DNA of 64,000 nucleotides, taken from Antitrichia curtipendula. Its lineage: Eukaryota; Streptophyta; Bryopsida; Hypnales; Leucodontaceae. The stretch covers positions 49,304,029 through 49,368,028 of the forward strand of contig OX579633.1 in NCBI GenBank assembly GCA_951230915.1, written 5' to 3'. A program made the translations under genes and the position numbers. Below the pieces are notes generated by a model. The model had not been told where the DNA came from and ran no database searches. It saw nothing but the letters and a program-made list of their open reading frames with translations. Below are positions 36,781 to 50,196 of this stretch, in pieces (within the stretch, counting starts at the first letter, position 1; every line of letters begins with the position of its first letter).

Positions 36781-37450
36781 GGCCTAGCTTCCATGTGTGC
36801 ATAGTATTAATAATCAAATATGCACACAATAGTAGAGATGGAAAACAAAATTGCACTTTTCTTTTCTTTTCTGTTTAATACCGAGTATCTGGAGATTTCA
36901 AGGCAATCTAAGAGCTCTTTCAATCTTGTCTACATGATATTTTGCCATTAGCAAGTCCAGTTCCTCCATTTCCTCGTACAGGCTACTGTGACTTGGACGT
37001 TCCGTGGAGCCCTTGAATTGATGTACAGTACAGTAAAGTAGAGTGCTCCCTTGGCGTACAATTCTCGATGTGAACCTTTTTCAGAACTTGGCCTGGGGTA
37101 AAGCTAAGGCTGGATTTGTACTGAACTGTACAGTACAGTAACTTACATCAGAGAAGAGCTTGCCCTTTTGGAAGGTTCAGTTGTTTGTTGGTTTGTTGTT
37201 TGTCCCGTGGATTTGATGGCTCTTGCTTTTTGTGAATGAACCTTTTTCTTGAGTTGACAGCATCTGCTGTATACTGAGCTCTGGACCATGTCTTGGAGAC
37301 ATTGAGAGTGTAACATTGAGATTTTGATGTCCAACGAAGTGCAAACGTGTACAAACATGGCACTCTTTATCCAGGTTAAGTTTTGTGATTGATTTTGCAA
37401 TCAATCTCATATATTTGATGCACACGAGTAAGATGCAAGGGAGGACTTAC
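36781..37450. other. Downstream flank of the GC-richer island
   Basis: Composition returns toward AT-rich. Two GTACAGTACAGTAA-type motifs occur near 37022-37036 and 37125-37141. Overlapping minus-strand frames of 71-85 codons at 37143-37425 show no recognisable domain. Confidence 0.4.
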
Positions 37451-38118
37451 CATTAGAGAAAAAAATGAGGCCTTTGAAGGGTTGTCAAACACTTACAACC
37501 ATTTGGAGGTTGCCAGACACTTACACCTTATAACTATTTTCAAGTCACTACTACACCTGTAAATTCTGACTCAAATATGTCCTCATCTTGTCTGACTTTT
37601 GCAAGGGTGAAGACATACTTGAGTTATAATTTAAAAAATAAAATCATCAAGTAGACAAGTCAAAGAATTCAACAAAATACCCAAATCAAGTAGATAAGTA
37701 AAAGGAATCCAACAACAGATCCAAATCAAGTGGTTAAGTCAGGAATGTTGTAGTTGTCCAATTCAAGGACAAGTAAGAAAATGTAATAATCATATGGGAT
37801 CATCTAATTGGACCATCTAATTAAATGTGAACTCAATTCAATTCAATCCATGTTGATTTTAGCTTGAAAAATGTCAATTCATCTAAAACAAATCGGCCAG
37901 TTAGAATGTACAAAATTGAACAACTTCAATAAGGTACACCTTGAGTACTCAGGTTTTGAACCACTCTTTGTGATACGCTAACAATCATCACATCCGGCCA
38001 ACAAAAAGTGAGTAGCAATAGAGGAAAAAATTAATGGTTGTACTAAATAAAATGTAATCTTTGGATCTCTTTGAAAGCTTTCTAGCAACCCTCTAAAAGT
38101 CTCATTTTTTCTCTAATG
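37451..38118. mobile_element. MITE-like element with CATTAGAGAAAA inverted ends, copy 1 (668 bp)
   Basis: The left end CATTAGAGAAAAAAATGAGG is matched by the inverted right end CTCATTTTTTCTCTAATG. The complementarity extends past the termini (GAAGGGTTG on the left and CAACCCTCT on the right). No coding capacity. A second element with the same ends lies 51 bp away. Confidence 0.65.
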
Positions 38119-38169
38119 TTTACATCCATCGGGGCTCTCCAACCTTGAGAGTTTATTAATTGATTCTAC

Positions 38170-38391
38170 CATTAGAGAAAATATGGGGCCTGTGAAGGAC
38201 CGTTTGACTTTTAGTAGATGTGCAAATTCAAGGAATGAAAAAAAAAAATGAAAAATGAAAATATTGCAATTTGATGTGATATATGTTTTTATTTTGTTAT
38301 TTTAAATAATTAAAAAAATTAACTTTTTGCTATATTTGCACTGTTGACTAAAATCAAATAGCCGTATAGAGAGTCAATATTTTCTCTAATG
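38170..38391. mobile_element. MITE-like element with CATTAGAGAAAA inverted ends, copy 2 (222 bp)
   Basis: The left end CATTAGAGAAAATATGGGG and right end AATATTTTCTCTAATG are inverted. Inside, TTGACTTTTAG and CTAAAATCAAA are also complementary. It is a shorter member of the family at 37451-38118, with a different, AT-rich core. Confidence 0.65.
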
Positions 38392-40984
38392 ATATATACC
38401 CCAAATGAATCCATTAGACTTTGATGCCTTAAGCCTTTTAGTTTGATAGAAAATCTTGGAGGTATCTTAAGTGCTAAAGGTTATTGCATTCAAATATTGA
38501 AAGCGCCTCAATTGAAACAATTCAAATGTTCTTTATAAATATTTGGCATTTGTATTTGATTTAGACTAAGAGAATGAACTTTTATACATTCAATTTCTAT
38601 TTATTTCTTCAAAATTCAATGAATTATTGCAAATACAATCTCCATATGTGAGAATCCAAATTACATGATCTTGTGTAGCATAGTCGACTCATGCCAATGA
38701 CACTAGCATGTGAGCCTAGAAATGCAAGCTTACAGGCCTTGAGCCTAGGTGTAAGTAGATACTCTACAACTATTGAAGGTGTCTATAACATACATACTTA
38801 TAATATAAATATTTTATAACTATGAAAGGTGCCTATAATATCGGTACCTATAACATAGTAGCCTAGGCTCATGGGCTCAAGATCCTAGACTCACATACTA
38901 GCAACCGTGACTCATGTGCTTAATACACCACCCCATGTTCTACCTAGAGTTAATTTCCCAAATTCAAATGGAGGACATAGATCACTACAATATAGCTAGT
39001 CAATACTTTTCAGTATTGGGGAATGCATTCTTGAAAAATTCACTAAATTTTTCATAAATGGTGTATTTGAATCACTAACAAAGCTCAATAAAAGATATGG
39101 GATATTTAACAATATCAACATCCATATGTAGAAAAAATTGTATCCATATATATATTGTATGAATATTAATATATTAATATATTAATATATATATACCTTA
39201 AAAAATATAAACTTTTTCAAGGATTTTTGTGGAACTTGGTTTTAAGAAAATGTTGTACTACCAATTTTGAGTGCATAGTGCATAGTATGGATTTCAATCA
39301 TGCTCTGTAATTTATACTTTCATTTAATTTTCGTTTATGAAAATATTGTTTTCCATTACAAATTTTCATTTCAGTCAAAATATCGAATATCTCTAAATAA
39401 TAAGTAGATCAACTTTTTTAGAGAATAAATTTTTTTGAGTGATTGCAAAAAAGACTATTACTATTTTTCGTCACAATTAGAGTGACGGAGTTGCCATTGG
39501 CGATAACTTTCAGGAAATGAAGTTGACGTACTTGAAATTTTTATTGGAGATGGCTAACTTGGAAGTCATGAGATTCCTTTTTTCTTTTCCAAAAAATTGA
39601 AAAAACATTCCATAATTAAATTTCATTATAGATTATTTTGTCACACTTTGTGTTTTAGGATTTTTTTAATAATGGGGAGTATCCATAATAAATGATTTAG
39701 AGCTAAATTTTTTGTGGTCTATTTCTATAGTAGGAAGACATGTGCCTATCAAAAAAAATTTTAAAATACATTATTTTATGACCTCCATATTTGTATGAAT
39801 AGGGCTCCCTTACGCACCCACTTTTGAACATTGAAGATGGTTTCGACTTCCATTTTTTGGTGAAATGTGATCACTATCAAATCTTTACAAATGGCCAATT
39901 TTAATTCTTTTGTGTTTATGATTTTCTAATTATCATAAATTTATAACTAGTTGTATCTATTTTTTGTAATAAACTGTATTTTTTTTTCAAATAGTACTTT
40001 TTTAATACTTGCAAATAGTCAGCAGTACTAGAAGGCATTGATTTTTAAGATCAACGGCTAAGATTATTTTGTTTCATAGTATTCATAGTACTCATAATAT
40101 TGAGCACATAAATTATAGTTTTGGCAAAATACTACCAACATTGTTTAATCTTTCTTGCAACCATCCTTCTACATATTTCAAATTTCATTGGTCAAATAAG
40201 TAAATCCAAATTTTTTTATAGTGGTATTTTGCTTGGATATCATATCGAAGGATGTTTAGGGTGTAAAAACTAAAATAAATACTTCAAAGCTTTTTAAATT
40301 ATTCCTCATTGCTCATTAATTGAAAACAAATTCTTCAAGTCTTGAATTTTTTATTTTATTATCAATTTATATTCATTTTTGTGGTAAAATTTTAATAAAT
40401 AAAGGTTTTTACAAAACAAATTGAGATTTTTTATATCTGATAGGCAAGATATAGTTTCATGCAATAAAAATATAAAATTGAAATTAGTAGTAATTTAAAA
40501 CACCAAATTGAATTTTGAAATGATTCTTGACAATGTGACTATGAACTTGGTCTATATTCCATAAGTAGCCCTATAGCCAAAATCACTTCATGCAAAATTG
40601 CATGTTGATAGATTGTTGATGTTGTCATTCTTGTACCTAATTGAAGACAACGTCTAGTACACACCATAGGTGTAGTGTGAGCCTCCAATTTGTCACTTGA
40701 GACTTCATCTCTAAAGGTTTTTGACTATGTTTTCACTAAAATTGCTTTAAAACTATCATTTTTAGTACAAGTACCAAATTTTAGAAGAAAAAAAAATTTG
40801 AACACATATAACTACAGGATTTTTTTGGGCTCTGCAAAAAATAGGGCAGCTGTACTTTACAAGGTCACATTTGTATGAAAAAGCATCTAAAATGGTGGTG
40901 CCTCTTTGGATTCATTCTTTAAGGCAAGTTGGCTATAAACTCTAAATTTTAGATCATTTGGAATTGTACAACATATAGAAAAAA
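38392..40984. other. AT-rich intergenic DNA
   Basis: No gene is supported. A TA/TTAATA-rich microsatellite lies at about 39150-39195. GGTGCCTATAA and GTGTCTATAACATA type motifs near 38780-38860 form a short imperfect repeat. Confidence 0.45.
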
Positions 40985-41549
40985 AATAGTAAGTAGAAAG
41001 ATGTAGAGAATGATTCAAAGTACTAAATTGTCAAGAATTTAGTTATGGAATTGAAAAATACCAATTCCAATAGTTGAAATGTTGTAATAAGTATATATGC
41101 CAATCTATATCCAATGTTTTTATTTTTTTTTCAAAAATATTGAAAATTGAGTTAAATAAAAGACTTCAATGTTTATTTTAGAGTGGAGATTCCATAACTA
41201 CCCGCAAACTAAAACTCCTCATAATTTTCATTTCAATAATAAAGATGGAATGATTTAAAGCTTTCCACATATATATAAATCTAGAAAATCAATTTCAATT
41301 TTTTATTTCTTAAAAAAGTGATTTTTAAAGAACTTTTTGAATTGCCCAAAGATCAATGAAAATTACATATCATATGATAGCTTTTTAACCATGTAGTCAA
41401 AAGTTATGAAAATTGTTGGGCCTTAAAGCTACTCCTTGGGTGCATCTTATGTAAAAATTTCAAAGAAAAAAATAAAAATTTCACTTGTACATAGGGAGTT
41501 GCCCAAAACCGCTATGATGCCAAAAAAATAATATTTGGTCCTTTAGGGA
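40985..41549 (-). mobile_element. TTAA-family element, diverged copy
   Basis: The right end GGTCCTTTAGGGA is followed by TTAA (41550-41553). The left part (AATACCAATTCCAATAGTTG and neighbours) matches the reverse-oriented interior of copies 1 and 7. The right 350 bp is the near inverse of 8897-9300. No left TTAA end was located, so it is partial or diverged. Confidence 0.4.
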
Positions 41550-41553
41550 TTAA

Positions 41554-43596
41554 AGTTTTTTTGTTTTTATTTTACATTTCATTGTTAAGTTTTACATAGG
41601 TCAAAATTCCTAAAAAGAGTGTTAAACCATAATAGGTGAAGTACTTACCAACATAGTATTTTGGCCATAAATAACTTCAATACCTTGCTTGTAGATAGGT
41701 TAAATGCCCTAAAAATGGCAAAATATAGTTTGATAAAATCCATTGTAAATACCTTCTAAAAATTATGACCAACGTCGAAACCTATGAAGTACTGATGTGA
41801 CAAACCTTGGCTAAAATAGGGTTTCATAGGTATAAATCTTTTTTAGGCTTAGAGGGACAAAAACCAGAGTTAGCAATCATCTAGGAACCCAAGTAGAAGT
41901 CAACTAGGATATGCAGGTAAATATTTCAAGCACAACAAAGAAAAAGAGCATCCAAGGATTGTAGGAGGTGTTTTGAAAGTATAAACACACCATAAATCTA
42001 TTAGTGTAGTTGGTTTGCCAAGATTTCACACCAATCAAAAGGTTTGCAAGTTGGCTAATTTTGTAGAAGATAATAAACTATAAGCCCTCTTTGAACAAAT
42101 GCAAAGTAATAATGTGAGCTTGTACCTAGTGTATAGGATCCTCTAGAGATTAATCATTGAATCTCAGGGATTTTTTTAAGCAAAAGTTTGAGTTTTGGAA
42201 GGTCAAAAGCTTAAACAAGCCTTGGTAAATTCTTAGGAGACACCTCGATTGCAGTAAAATTCCAATAAAAATTAGAATATCATATTTTGTGATAATGATG
42301 TACCCTAACAAGTTTCAAGACATTTTGACATCAACAAGTACTTAAATGAGCGGTTCCATAGAATTTAGGCGGAATATGAACACGTTCAAGGCGTTGACCA
42401 GTGTACCAAGAGCTTGCAATTTCCAAATGAGGCCAAAGTGGAGTCTTTTCCTACTCTCGCAACTTTTTTTATACTTTTTTTTACACTTCATGCTAAAATA
42501 AAGTGTTGTAGAAATTTCATAAGAATTCTGGCCAAATTCTATCGATGTCATTCTAAAGTTGTGATTCTCAAGTAATGATATATTGTCTAGTATTTGTTAA
42601 TTTTGCAAAGAAATTCAAACTCATTGAGAATTCTCCTTAGAGCCTTGACATGCAAAACTAAGGTCCTTGTCAAATCTTTATATCTATTTTATAAGTTTTG
42701 AGTCTTATTTTTAAACTAACAGCAAAGCATTGACTTTGCTTGTGATATCTTATGTGTTTTCAAAGTTTTCCTTCTTCTTTTCCATTGGTCTTCATTATTG
42801 AATTCTATGTGACAACAAAGCTTGGAACTAATGGAATTTCCTTCGTTGGAAAGCATAAAAAGAGTTTTGTATGTAGTTGACACAAGCATTTCAGTGTAAG
42901 TTGTAGTTTGCAACTTGTTTATAAAAAAACTGCAACTTAAAGAAAGTTGAAAAAACCTTGAGAGTTACTAGTATTGTTGAAGTTGTATTGAATTTTTGTG
43001 TGAGATCTTTTTAATCTCTTATTTTTAGTTGTTAAAAATGTGAGGAACTATTAGAATTCTTTGAAAACAACAAAATTGTCAAATATTGAGAAATTGCCAA
43101 AAAATTATGGAAGTTTGAAGTTTTTTGAACAAGGATTTTGCGAGTTGCTGGAAAATTTAGATTTGTGATAAAAAAAAATTTATGAGATTTTTTAAATGTT
43201 ATTTTTAGTTGTCAAAGTGTCAAGAACTATAAGAACTTTCCGAAAACAACAAGATTGTCAAAAACTAGCAAACTACCAAAAAGTTATGGAAATTTGAAGT
43301 TTTTGAATGAGGTTTGGAGAGATGATAGGGTTTCTAGAACTTGTGTTGAATTCTTATGTGATAGCTTATTGATGTTTTATTTGTAGTTGTCAAGTATGTC
43401 AGCGAGGATGTTAGATGTAACCTTTTGGATGATCCTAATTTTTGGTTTAGAAAACATAACTAAATAAAAGTTAATAATGGATAAATGTCTACCAAAGTTA
43501 GATAGTACTTTAATTTGAGTTGAAATTTGTAATTTAAAGAGTTGATAAGTTGATGTACTTTGTGGCAAAATTTCAAAATATTTGAAGAGACTATCT
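41554..43596. other. AT-rich intergenic DNA
   Basis: No gene is supported. Two loosely similar ~170-bp stretches begin near 43,015 and 43,195 (both include TTATTTTTAGTTGT, AGGAACTAT/AGAACTAT, then ACAACAA...TTGTCAA), suggesting an old tandem duplication, with a third weaker copy near 43,370. Confidence 0.45.
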
Positions 43597-43600
43597 TTAA

Positions 43601-44512
43601 CCCCTAAAGTCCCATTGTCCTCTTGGAAGACAAAATGGATTTTGGATAGGCTCCTACGGTCTCATTATTTGTCGTAAATTTTTGAATTTTTTTGGAAGAT
43701 AGAAAAAGACATAGCTTTCCAAAAATACATTTTCTATTTCAATTGGAGCTCAAGAGCAAAAGTTATGGCACAAAAAGTCTTTTTTTTTAAATTTGGCAAG
43801 CAGAAAAAAATTTCAAAAAAATTTCAAGTAAACTTTGTTGTTGTATAGATTATATTTTTATGTACATAGGAAGCTTTGATTTATTCCATTTGTATTTGTT
43901 ATGTGAAAGTTATGGACAATCCTGTTTTTTGGACAAGCAAAGTATCTTTTTGAAAAAATAACTTGCAGGATTCATTTCTGACCTCAATTTTCAAAAAAAT
44001 TTAAAAATAAAAGTTTCAAAAGGTTAAGATCTTTTGCTAAAACAATCTCATTGTTGAAATTAGTGTATTTTAATTCCATCTTAGAGCTATTAGCAATTTA
44101 GACTTTCTTTTAAATCTTGAACCTACTTAACAATTTTTTAATGAATGAAAACTAACTATGTAATTTTTATAAAAAAATCTTAAACCCTCAATTCAATTTT
44201 TTTTCATATAAAATTAGAAATTCAAAATCAGTAGAGCAAAAAAATATAAGTTATGACGGTTCAAAGTCAAAAAATGTAATTGAGCAAGGTGCAAAAAACC
44301 TTGTTTCCTTCATTTTAAACACAAATATCTTGCAACCTACATAGTCAAAGTTTGTGAAATTTCTTACACACATTTTTATACTAGTCTAGTACAAGAACCC
44401 ATGGTTAGATATGGAAAAAAAAATTTAGAATTCTTTAGAAATTCTAAAAAAGCTTTAGAAATGATTGTTTTGAGTGTTTTTTGATGGAAAAGAGGCCTTC
44501 AAATTTTAAGGG
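43601..44512 (+). mobile_element. TTAA-bounded non-autonomous element, copy 6 (912 bp)
   Basis: The flanks are TTAA at 43597-43600 and 44513-44516. The left end CCCCTAAAGTCCCATTGTCC is nearly identical to copy 3, and the right end carries GAAAAGAGGCCTTC and TTTTAAGGG. The interior keeps the full set of family landmarks (TTATGGCACAAAAAG, GTTATGGACAATCC, TAACAATTTTTTAATGAATG), making it the best full-length representative here. No long open frame. Confidence 0.65.
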
Positions 44513-44516
44513 TTAA

Positions 44517-47500
44517 GAGGTCAAAGTTGGTTGTACTAGTTTAGGGTATCTCGGGAAGGGTATAAAGTCATTAGTGGGAAAATATCCATGAAAGTTGGGC
44601 AATACTTTGGAGTAAGTTGAAATTTGGCATGTAAGGAATTGATAATTTTATCTAATTTTTGGCAAATATTCAAAACATCTGGAAAGGTTATCCATAAGAT
44701 AAGCTAGGTCAAAGTTAGTTGTGCTAATTTTTAGGTTATCTTAGGAATTTTAGGATAGGGATTGGATACAAAGGAGAATTTGAAAATAGGTTTAGAGGTA
44801 TTAGGGATATTTTAGGGTGTAAGAAATTATTTGCAAATAAAAAATCATAGTTAAAAACCATAGTTTTATTATAATTGCCATAGTAAAGGCCCGTTGCTAT
44901 TCTGAACCTATTCACAAAACATTGTGACAATGCTACTATACTCAAGTTTGTTAAAATGCACTACCAAGTAGTGTTTGAATAAACTTGAAAAATGTCTACA
45001 ATATATGCTTATTGAAATTGAGGTGGAGAACAACTTTTGTGAGCAATGGGCTATCTAGACTATCGTAGTGTGACATGCGTTCTGATTTTTATTAATTCAA
45101 AAATGTAAAAAAAGAATTTCTAGAAAACGGTAGGAAACAAATAACGAAATGTGTGAAAAATGAGGAAGAGATATGACAAAAAGTTCAGTAATTGTCCTTT
45201 GGCAACACAAAATATTTTTAATAAAGCAAATAAATGAACCACTACTGCTCAACCGTTACTGATTCAATTAAAACCCATTAAACCCACTCCACTTTCATTC
45301 ACCTTGGTTGTTCCTTTAAATTTGAAAAGACGCTATATTTCGTTCAAATTGAATGTATGACAAAAGTCTAATAATTATGTACTTACAAAAACAAAATCAT
45401 CATTATTCCATTTAAACAAAAATGAACCTCTCCAGGTAAAATAATTATTATTTTGTTTTTGCAAAAACAAAATCCATGTCACACTACAGTACATGACCAT
45501 CACAAAAAAGATTTACAAAATTTCTTAAGTGCTCAATATTGAGAACTTTACATAAAAAAAATGCTTTGTCACATTGCATCATGTACACTGAATTTGGAGA
45601 TCTTCTTGGAAACTATTGAGATAGCATTCAAATTTCTTAATATAAGGATTGTATTCTTCACATTCACACTATTTTGAATTTTTATATTTGACTTTGAAAT
45701 TCAAAACCTTAGTATATTTTTTTACTCTTTACTTTTTTCAAATGTGTATTTTATATAAATAGTGAAGGCAGATCATATGCTGATGCCTAGCACAATTCTA
45801 GAATTTTTGCTGAAGGTGATGAGCTGCACTTGTAAAATGGGATGGGTATAGTATTGCCTAGTGTAGTTTTATATGAAAAAAATCAAAATTTTGCATGTCT
45901 ATGCACCTTGAGTGCATGATGGGACTTTGTGTACAAAAGTGAGCAATTACTTTCATCCTAATCTACTTGTGAAGCTTTGTTCCACATCATTCTGATAAAT
46001 ATTGTAAGAATTTTATAAGTTAAAAAAAAATACAATGTCAAAGAATGTGGCTAAAAATGTATTCTAAGAAAATCAACTATCTTTACTTGGTTTTTTAGAT
46101 TGATACTCGCACAAAAATATTTGAACCATTCAGTTCTAGATAATGAGATGAATTTTATGAAGAGTTTAATTTTGCGGGCAATGAAAAACATAATAAAAAC
46201 ATATAAAATTATGTTTTGAACTCAATTTTGAAAAATTCCAAATAAAAACAAAAACACAAGATTGCTTACTAGAATATTCTCACCATTGGGATTAACAATT
46301 TCTTGTCAAAGTTATTAGCAATTAGATTTTTCTTTCACCAAGTACCGGGTTCTACTTAATACTTTCTTTAAAGATGATTAAGGATGAATATGAAAAAAAT
46401 TATTAAATTTTTTTCCAACGTATTGCCAACCATTGTTCAACAGATTGACAAAAATGCACAAAGTATAGGACATATATGTTTTTTTTTCTAAAAATGTTGA
46501 AAGACAAAACTTCACCTCTAAGAAAGTATAGGAAAAATTTGTGTAAAGATCAATGTGAAATATATCAAATGACTATAATTAAGCACAATAGTAATTTAAT
46601 CTTTTATGTATGGAACAATTTTTGACCATGGAATTTATTTTAAATTCATGTGCACATTAGTACCTTTATTTTTGGATTATTCTTTAACCTTTTTATAAAA
46701 GAGCTTTTCATCATTAGAACAATTTAAAATCTAGACATAAAAGAAATTTTAATACCTAGAGTAATTTTGATTTTTTTCAATAGTATAAGAGACACTACTA
46801 TAATAAAGTTACACTAGATGATATTGATCTTGTGTCTTTAGTTATAGAAAATAAATCAATGTAGCTTGATCATCTATTTCTATGCATTGGGTATAAAAGA
46901 GAAATTAATTAAATAATAAAGAAATCATAGACTTTAATCTATATGTAGAATATTATAGCAAGAGAAGTTATTTAAAAAATATATCCTATGCATGAAATAA
47001 AGTTCTTATAATATTCTTATTTTTCTTTTAACTTTGATTTTATGTCTTACACACATGGGCACTTTTAATGACTTTGCATTGGTATCTAACATAGAATCAA
47101 GTGATATAAGTTTATCTTATTATTGATTGAAAAATATTAGTAGTTTCTGTAAAATTTATTTTGTTACTATATTACTTTACTTACCTCAGTTGCTTTATAA
47201 ACAAATAAGTCATTCACTTTCACTTTTATTTGTTATGTTTGAACCAAAGTGCATATAATTATTCTTATTTTAACTTTAATTTTTATATTCCATGCATATG
47301 AGCACCTTTACTACATGCACATTGCTATATACACAATGTCAAATTAATTATAGTATAAAAAAGATTTTTGTACTACTCTATGTTTAGAAACAATGTTATA
47401 GACATTCAACTACGGATTTCAATAAAGTATTTATTTTTAGGATTAAAAAAATTTGAATTGAAGCAAAAACTAATCTTTAGAAGCTTAGTTTTGTTGGTTT

Positions 47501-48545
47501 TGCTCAAAAGCAAAAGCAACCAAGTTGAATGACACAATAAAATTTTAAGTTTTAGATTATAAAGTACTAAAATATTTCTATTGACAAACCATCTTTTTTT
47601 TAAACACATGGACAATTTTCATTGATAGAAAAATCAGTGCAGTGGACTAGAGTAAAAATCCTTAGCAAAAGGCATACCATTTTTTTGATAAGCTACCTTG
47701 TATAAAACAAATAGATAATTAATATGACTTGAATTTCACTCAATGACGCAGAGATAACATTAATAAAGTTACACCAAAAAAATGGAATAAGATCAATTGT
47801 TTTTCAATATGAAAAAGATCAATTGATCATCTAAAGGACACGTTTAGTCTTTCATGTCCTTCAAGTGTTAAATACATAATTAACAAAATGAATTATTATA
47901 GAATGAACGATTATAGCTCAAACATTATAGTTTTAACCTTTTTCATCCATTTTGATAAGTATACTATTATTGTTTTTTTTTAAAATTATAATTTACAAAT
48001 TCCCAAAACATATGGCATTCTTGTTTAAATTGATTTATGTCAAAATCAACCTCAACATAGGGTAGAAAGGTAAGAAACCAATAGGGTACTTTAGAAAATA
48101 TAAAAATGGACACTACTTAAGCATATCGTACCTAGGTAAGAGGGTTGACATTTCATGTTCAATAATTATTTACAGTTGGAAAAAGTAGTTCAAAAATTAC
48201 TTTTAGAATTAGTAAGAATTTCAAATCCACCTCTCCAAAAATTTTAGCACCTTAAAGATTTGCATATAAACCATTTAGTTCATTTTCAAATATACATGTG
48301 AACCATTCTAAGATTTGCATGTATCCTATTTTTCGATCATTCAACATTTGCAACAATATAATTTAGAAAAAACAAAAAACTTTTGTTTTTTTATTGAAAT
48401 TTTGCTGACACTGAAAAGTAGGATACTATCTGAGAGTCGGTTAGAGCCAATTTCCATTAGCCCCCGGACCTCTAGCTATTGGAGAGGGGTCAATACATAA
48501 ATGATAGTTCTAGATGTTTCCATTGGATGCTTAGCCCATGAGCTC
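44517..48545. other. AT-rich intergenic DNA with possible TTAA-family fragment
   Basis: No gene is supported. About 46180-46480 contains family-like landmarks (ATTCTCACCATTGGGATTA, GTTCTACTTAATACTTTC) and may be an eroded plus-strand TTAA element. The rest is unassigned. Confidence 0.4.
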
Positions 48546-48553
48546 TATAAAAA

Positions 48554-49920
48554 GGCCAGGGTGAATTGGCCCCCTCGCTTGTCTTGCCAAAGTCCATCTA
48601 GGGGTGCATATAAAAAAAAGTCCCCTATTTTGTGCCATAGAAAATCTACTTTCTACAACCCCTTTGGCTAACTCGCTTGTCTTGCCAAAGTCCATCTAGG
48701 GGTGCATATAAAAAAAAGTCCCCTATTTTGTGCCATAGAAAATCTACTTTCTACAACCCCTTTGGCTAATTTGGGGCCTTTGCAATATAAGAAAATGGAC
48801 TTTTTTGAAACGTCAAAAAATCCGTGAGAATGCATTGTGTATGACGCAAAAATAATCAGCGTTGACGTCTCCTAAAATCCGTTTGATTAGACGGAATAAA
48901 ATCATGTGAAAATCTAGAAGAACGCATCACTTTTGTACTTGTTTTTTCAAAAATGTGGGTGACAACAAAGTCTACTGAGGTCCTCAGAGGTCGACACGTA
49001 GAGGGCACCTAAGTGCCACGGAGGCGCCACTCGAACAAGTATTGCCATGTACTTTTTTTTTTAACTTGACCGCGTCTGACATGGTGGATGACGTGGAAAT
49101 CAGAGAATTTGACGTTTTTCATCCAACCTATTTTTTCATCCATCCCGTTCTTTTCATCCAATCCATTTTTTCAAAAAATAATTAGTTAACATAAATTAAA
49201 AAATAAAAGTAAACAACAAAAAAAATGTAGAATTCACCAAGAAGTGAAAAAATTTACCATTTACCATCAATTTTATTTTGATGGAAAAATTATATAAAAA
49301 TGAACATTTTAAGGGTCATATTTATACCCATTATTTGTCCATGGTGTGACAAATGATATGGGATAAATAACCTACGTTGTTTGAGACGTCCAGTCCAACA
49401 TTCAACATGTTGTTTCAAACGTCTAACCCGACGTCCATCCATCCAAAATATGCTATGTGGCTACCCTTTGCTAAAAAATTTGTCCATTATGAGACAAACG
49501 ATATGGAATAATTAGCCTACGTTGTTTGAGACGTCCAGCTCGACATCCATCCATCTATTCATTTATTTTTTTCCAAAATATGCCACATGGCTGCCCTTCT
49601 CTAAATCTACTTGCTGACGTGGCAGTTTATGTTGTATGCAATGTTTTATAAAAACATGGCCATGTCGCAGTTGACATTGTCACAAACATAGCCGTCCACA
49701 GTGACATAGTCGCATTTTCTGCAAAACACGTACATGTTTTTGGAAACATCTGACGTTTGAAAAAACACAACGTGTTTATTGCTAAATGCCACCAAAAACC
49801 TGCTTTTCTTATGATTGCAAATATGAATTCATAATTTACAAAAAAAAATCATGCATGAAAAATAAAAAAATTCAGGGTTTTCCCAAGGGGACGAGTGAGG
49901 GGGGTCAGTTCACCCCAGCT
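48554..49920 (+). mobile_element. Long member of the GGCCAGGGTGAA family with 8-bp TSD (1,367 bp)
   Basis: TATAAAAA lies immediately on both sides (48546-48553 and 49921-49928), an 8-bp target duplication. The ends are GGCCAGGGTGAATTGGCCCC and, inverted, GGGGTCAGTTCACCCCAGCT. The outer ~150 bp match the 235-bp MITEs at 10898 and 11154; the middle is new sequence, richer in GACGTC/ACGT motifs. Within it, two ~130-bp units near 49330 and 49480 share CCTACGTTGTTTGAGACGTC. No open frame of transposase length is present, so even this long copy is non-autonomous. Confidence 0.75.
48574..48769 (+). repeat. Exact 98-bp tandem duplication
   Basis: Positions 48574-48671 and 48672-48769 read identically, base for base, from CTCGCTTGTCTTGCC to CCCCTTTGGCTAA. 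It lies just inside the left end of the element at 48554-49920. Perfect identity among otherwise diverged repeats implies either a very recent duplication or an assembly artefact. Confidence 0.9.
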
Positions 49921-49978
49921 TATAAAAATGTGTAGAGTTTTCCACTTTTTCTTGAGATCATCATACTTTTCAAATTAA

Positions 49979-50175
49979 CCCTCAAACGCCAAGGAGGACG
50001 TTTAGCGTCCAATGGATGACAGAGAATCAATCTAGTAGGACAGAAGTGCAACTATTCATCCTCGAAATTTTGTTGTGAAAAGAAGAAGACTTCTATAGTT
50101 CTTTGACTTCCAATGAATGCTTTTGCTATTTCTTAGGCCAATGATTTCTAAAGTCACCCCTTCGTCTTTTAAGGG
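49979..50175. mobile_element. Short TTAA-bounded element (197 bp)
   Basis: TTAA flanks both sides (49975-49978 and 50176-50179). The ends are CCCTCAAACGCCAAGG and, inverted, CCCCTTCGTCTTTTAAGGG. The palindrome GGACGTTTAGCGTCC lies near the left end. The terminal CCCTNAAA resembles the larger TTAA family, but the body differs, so it is a separate small family with the same target preference. Confidence 0.5.
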
Positions 50176-50196
50176 TTAACATCTGCTTTTTAAGCA

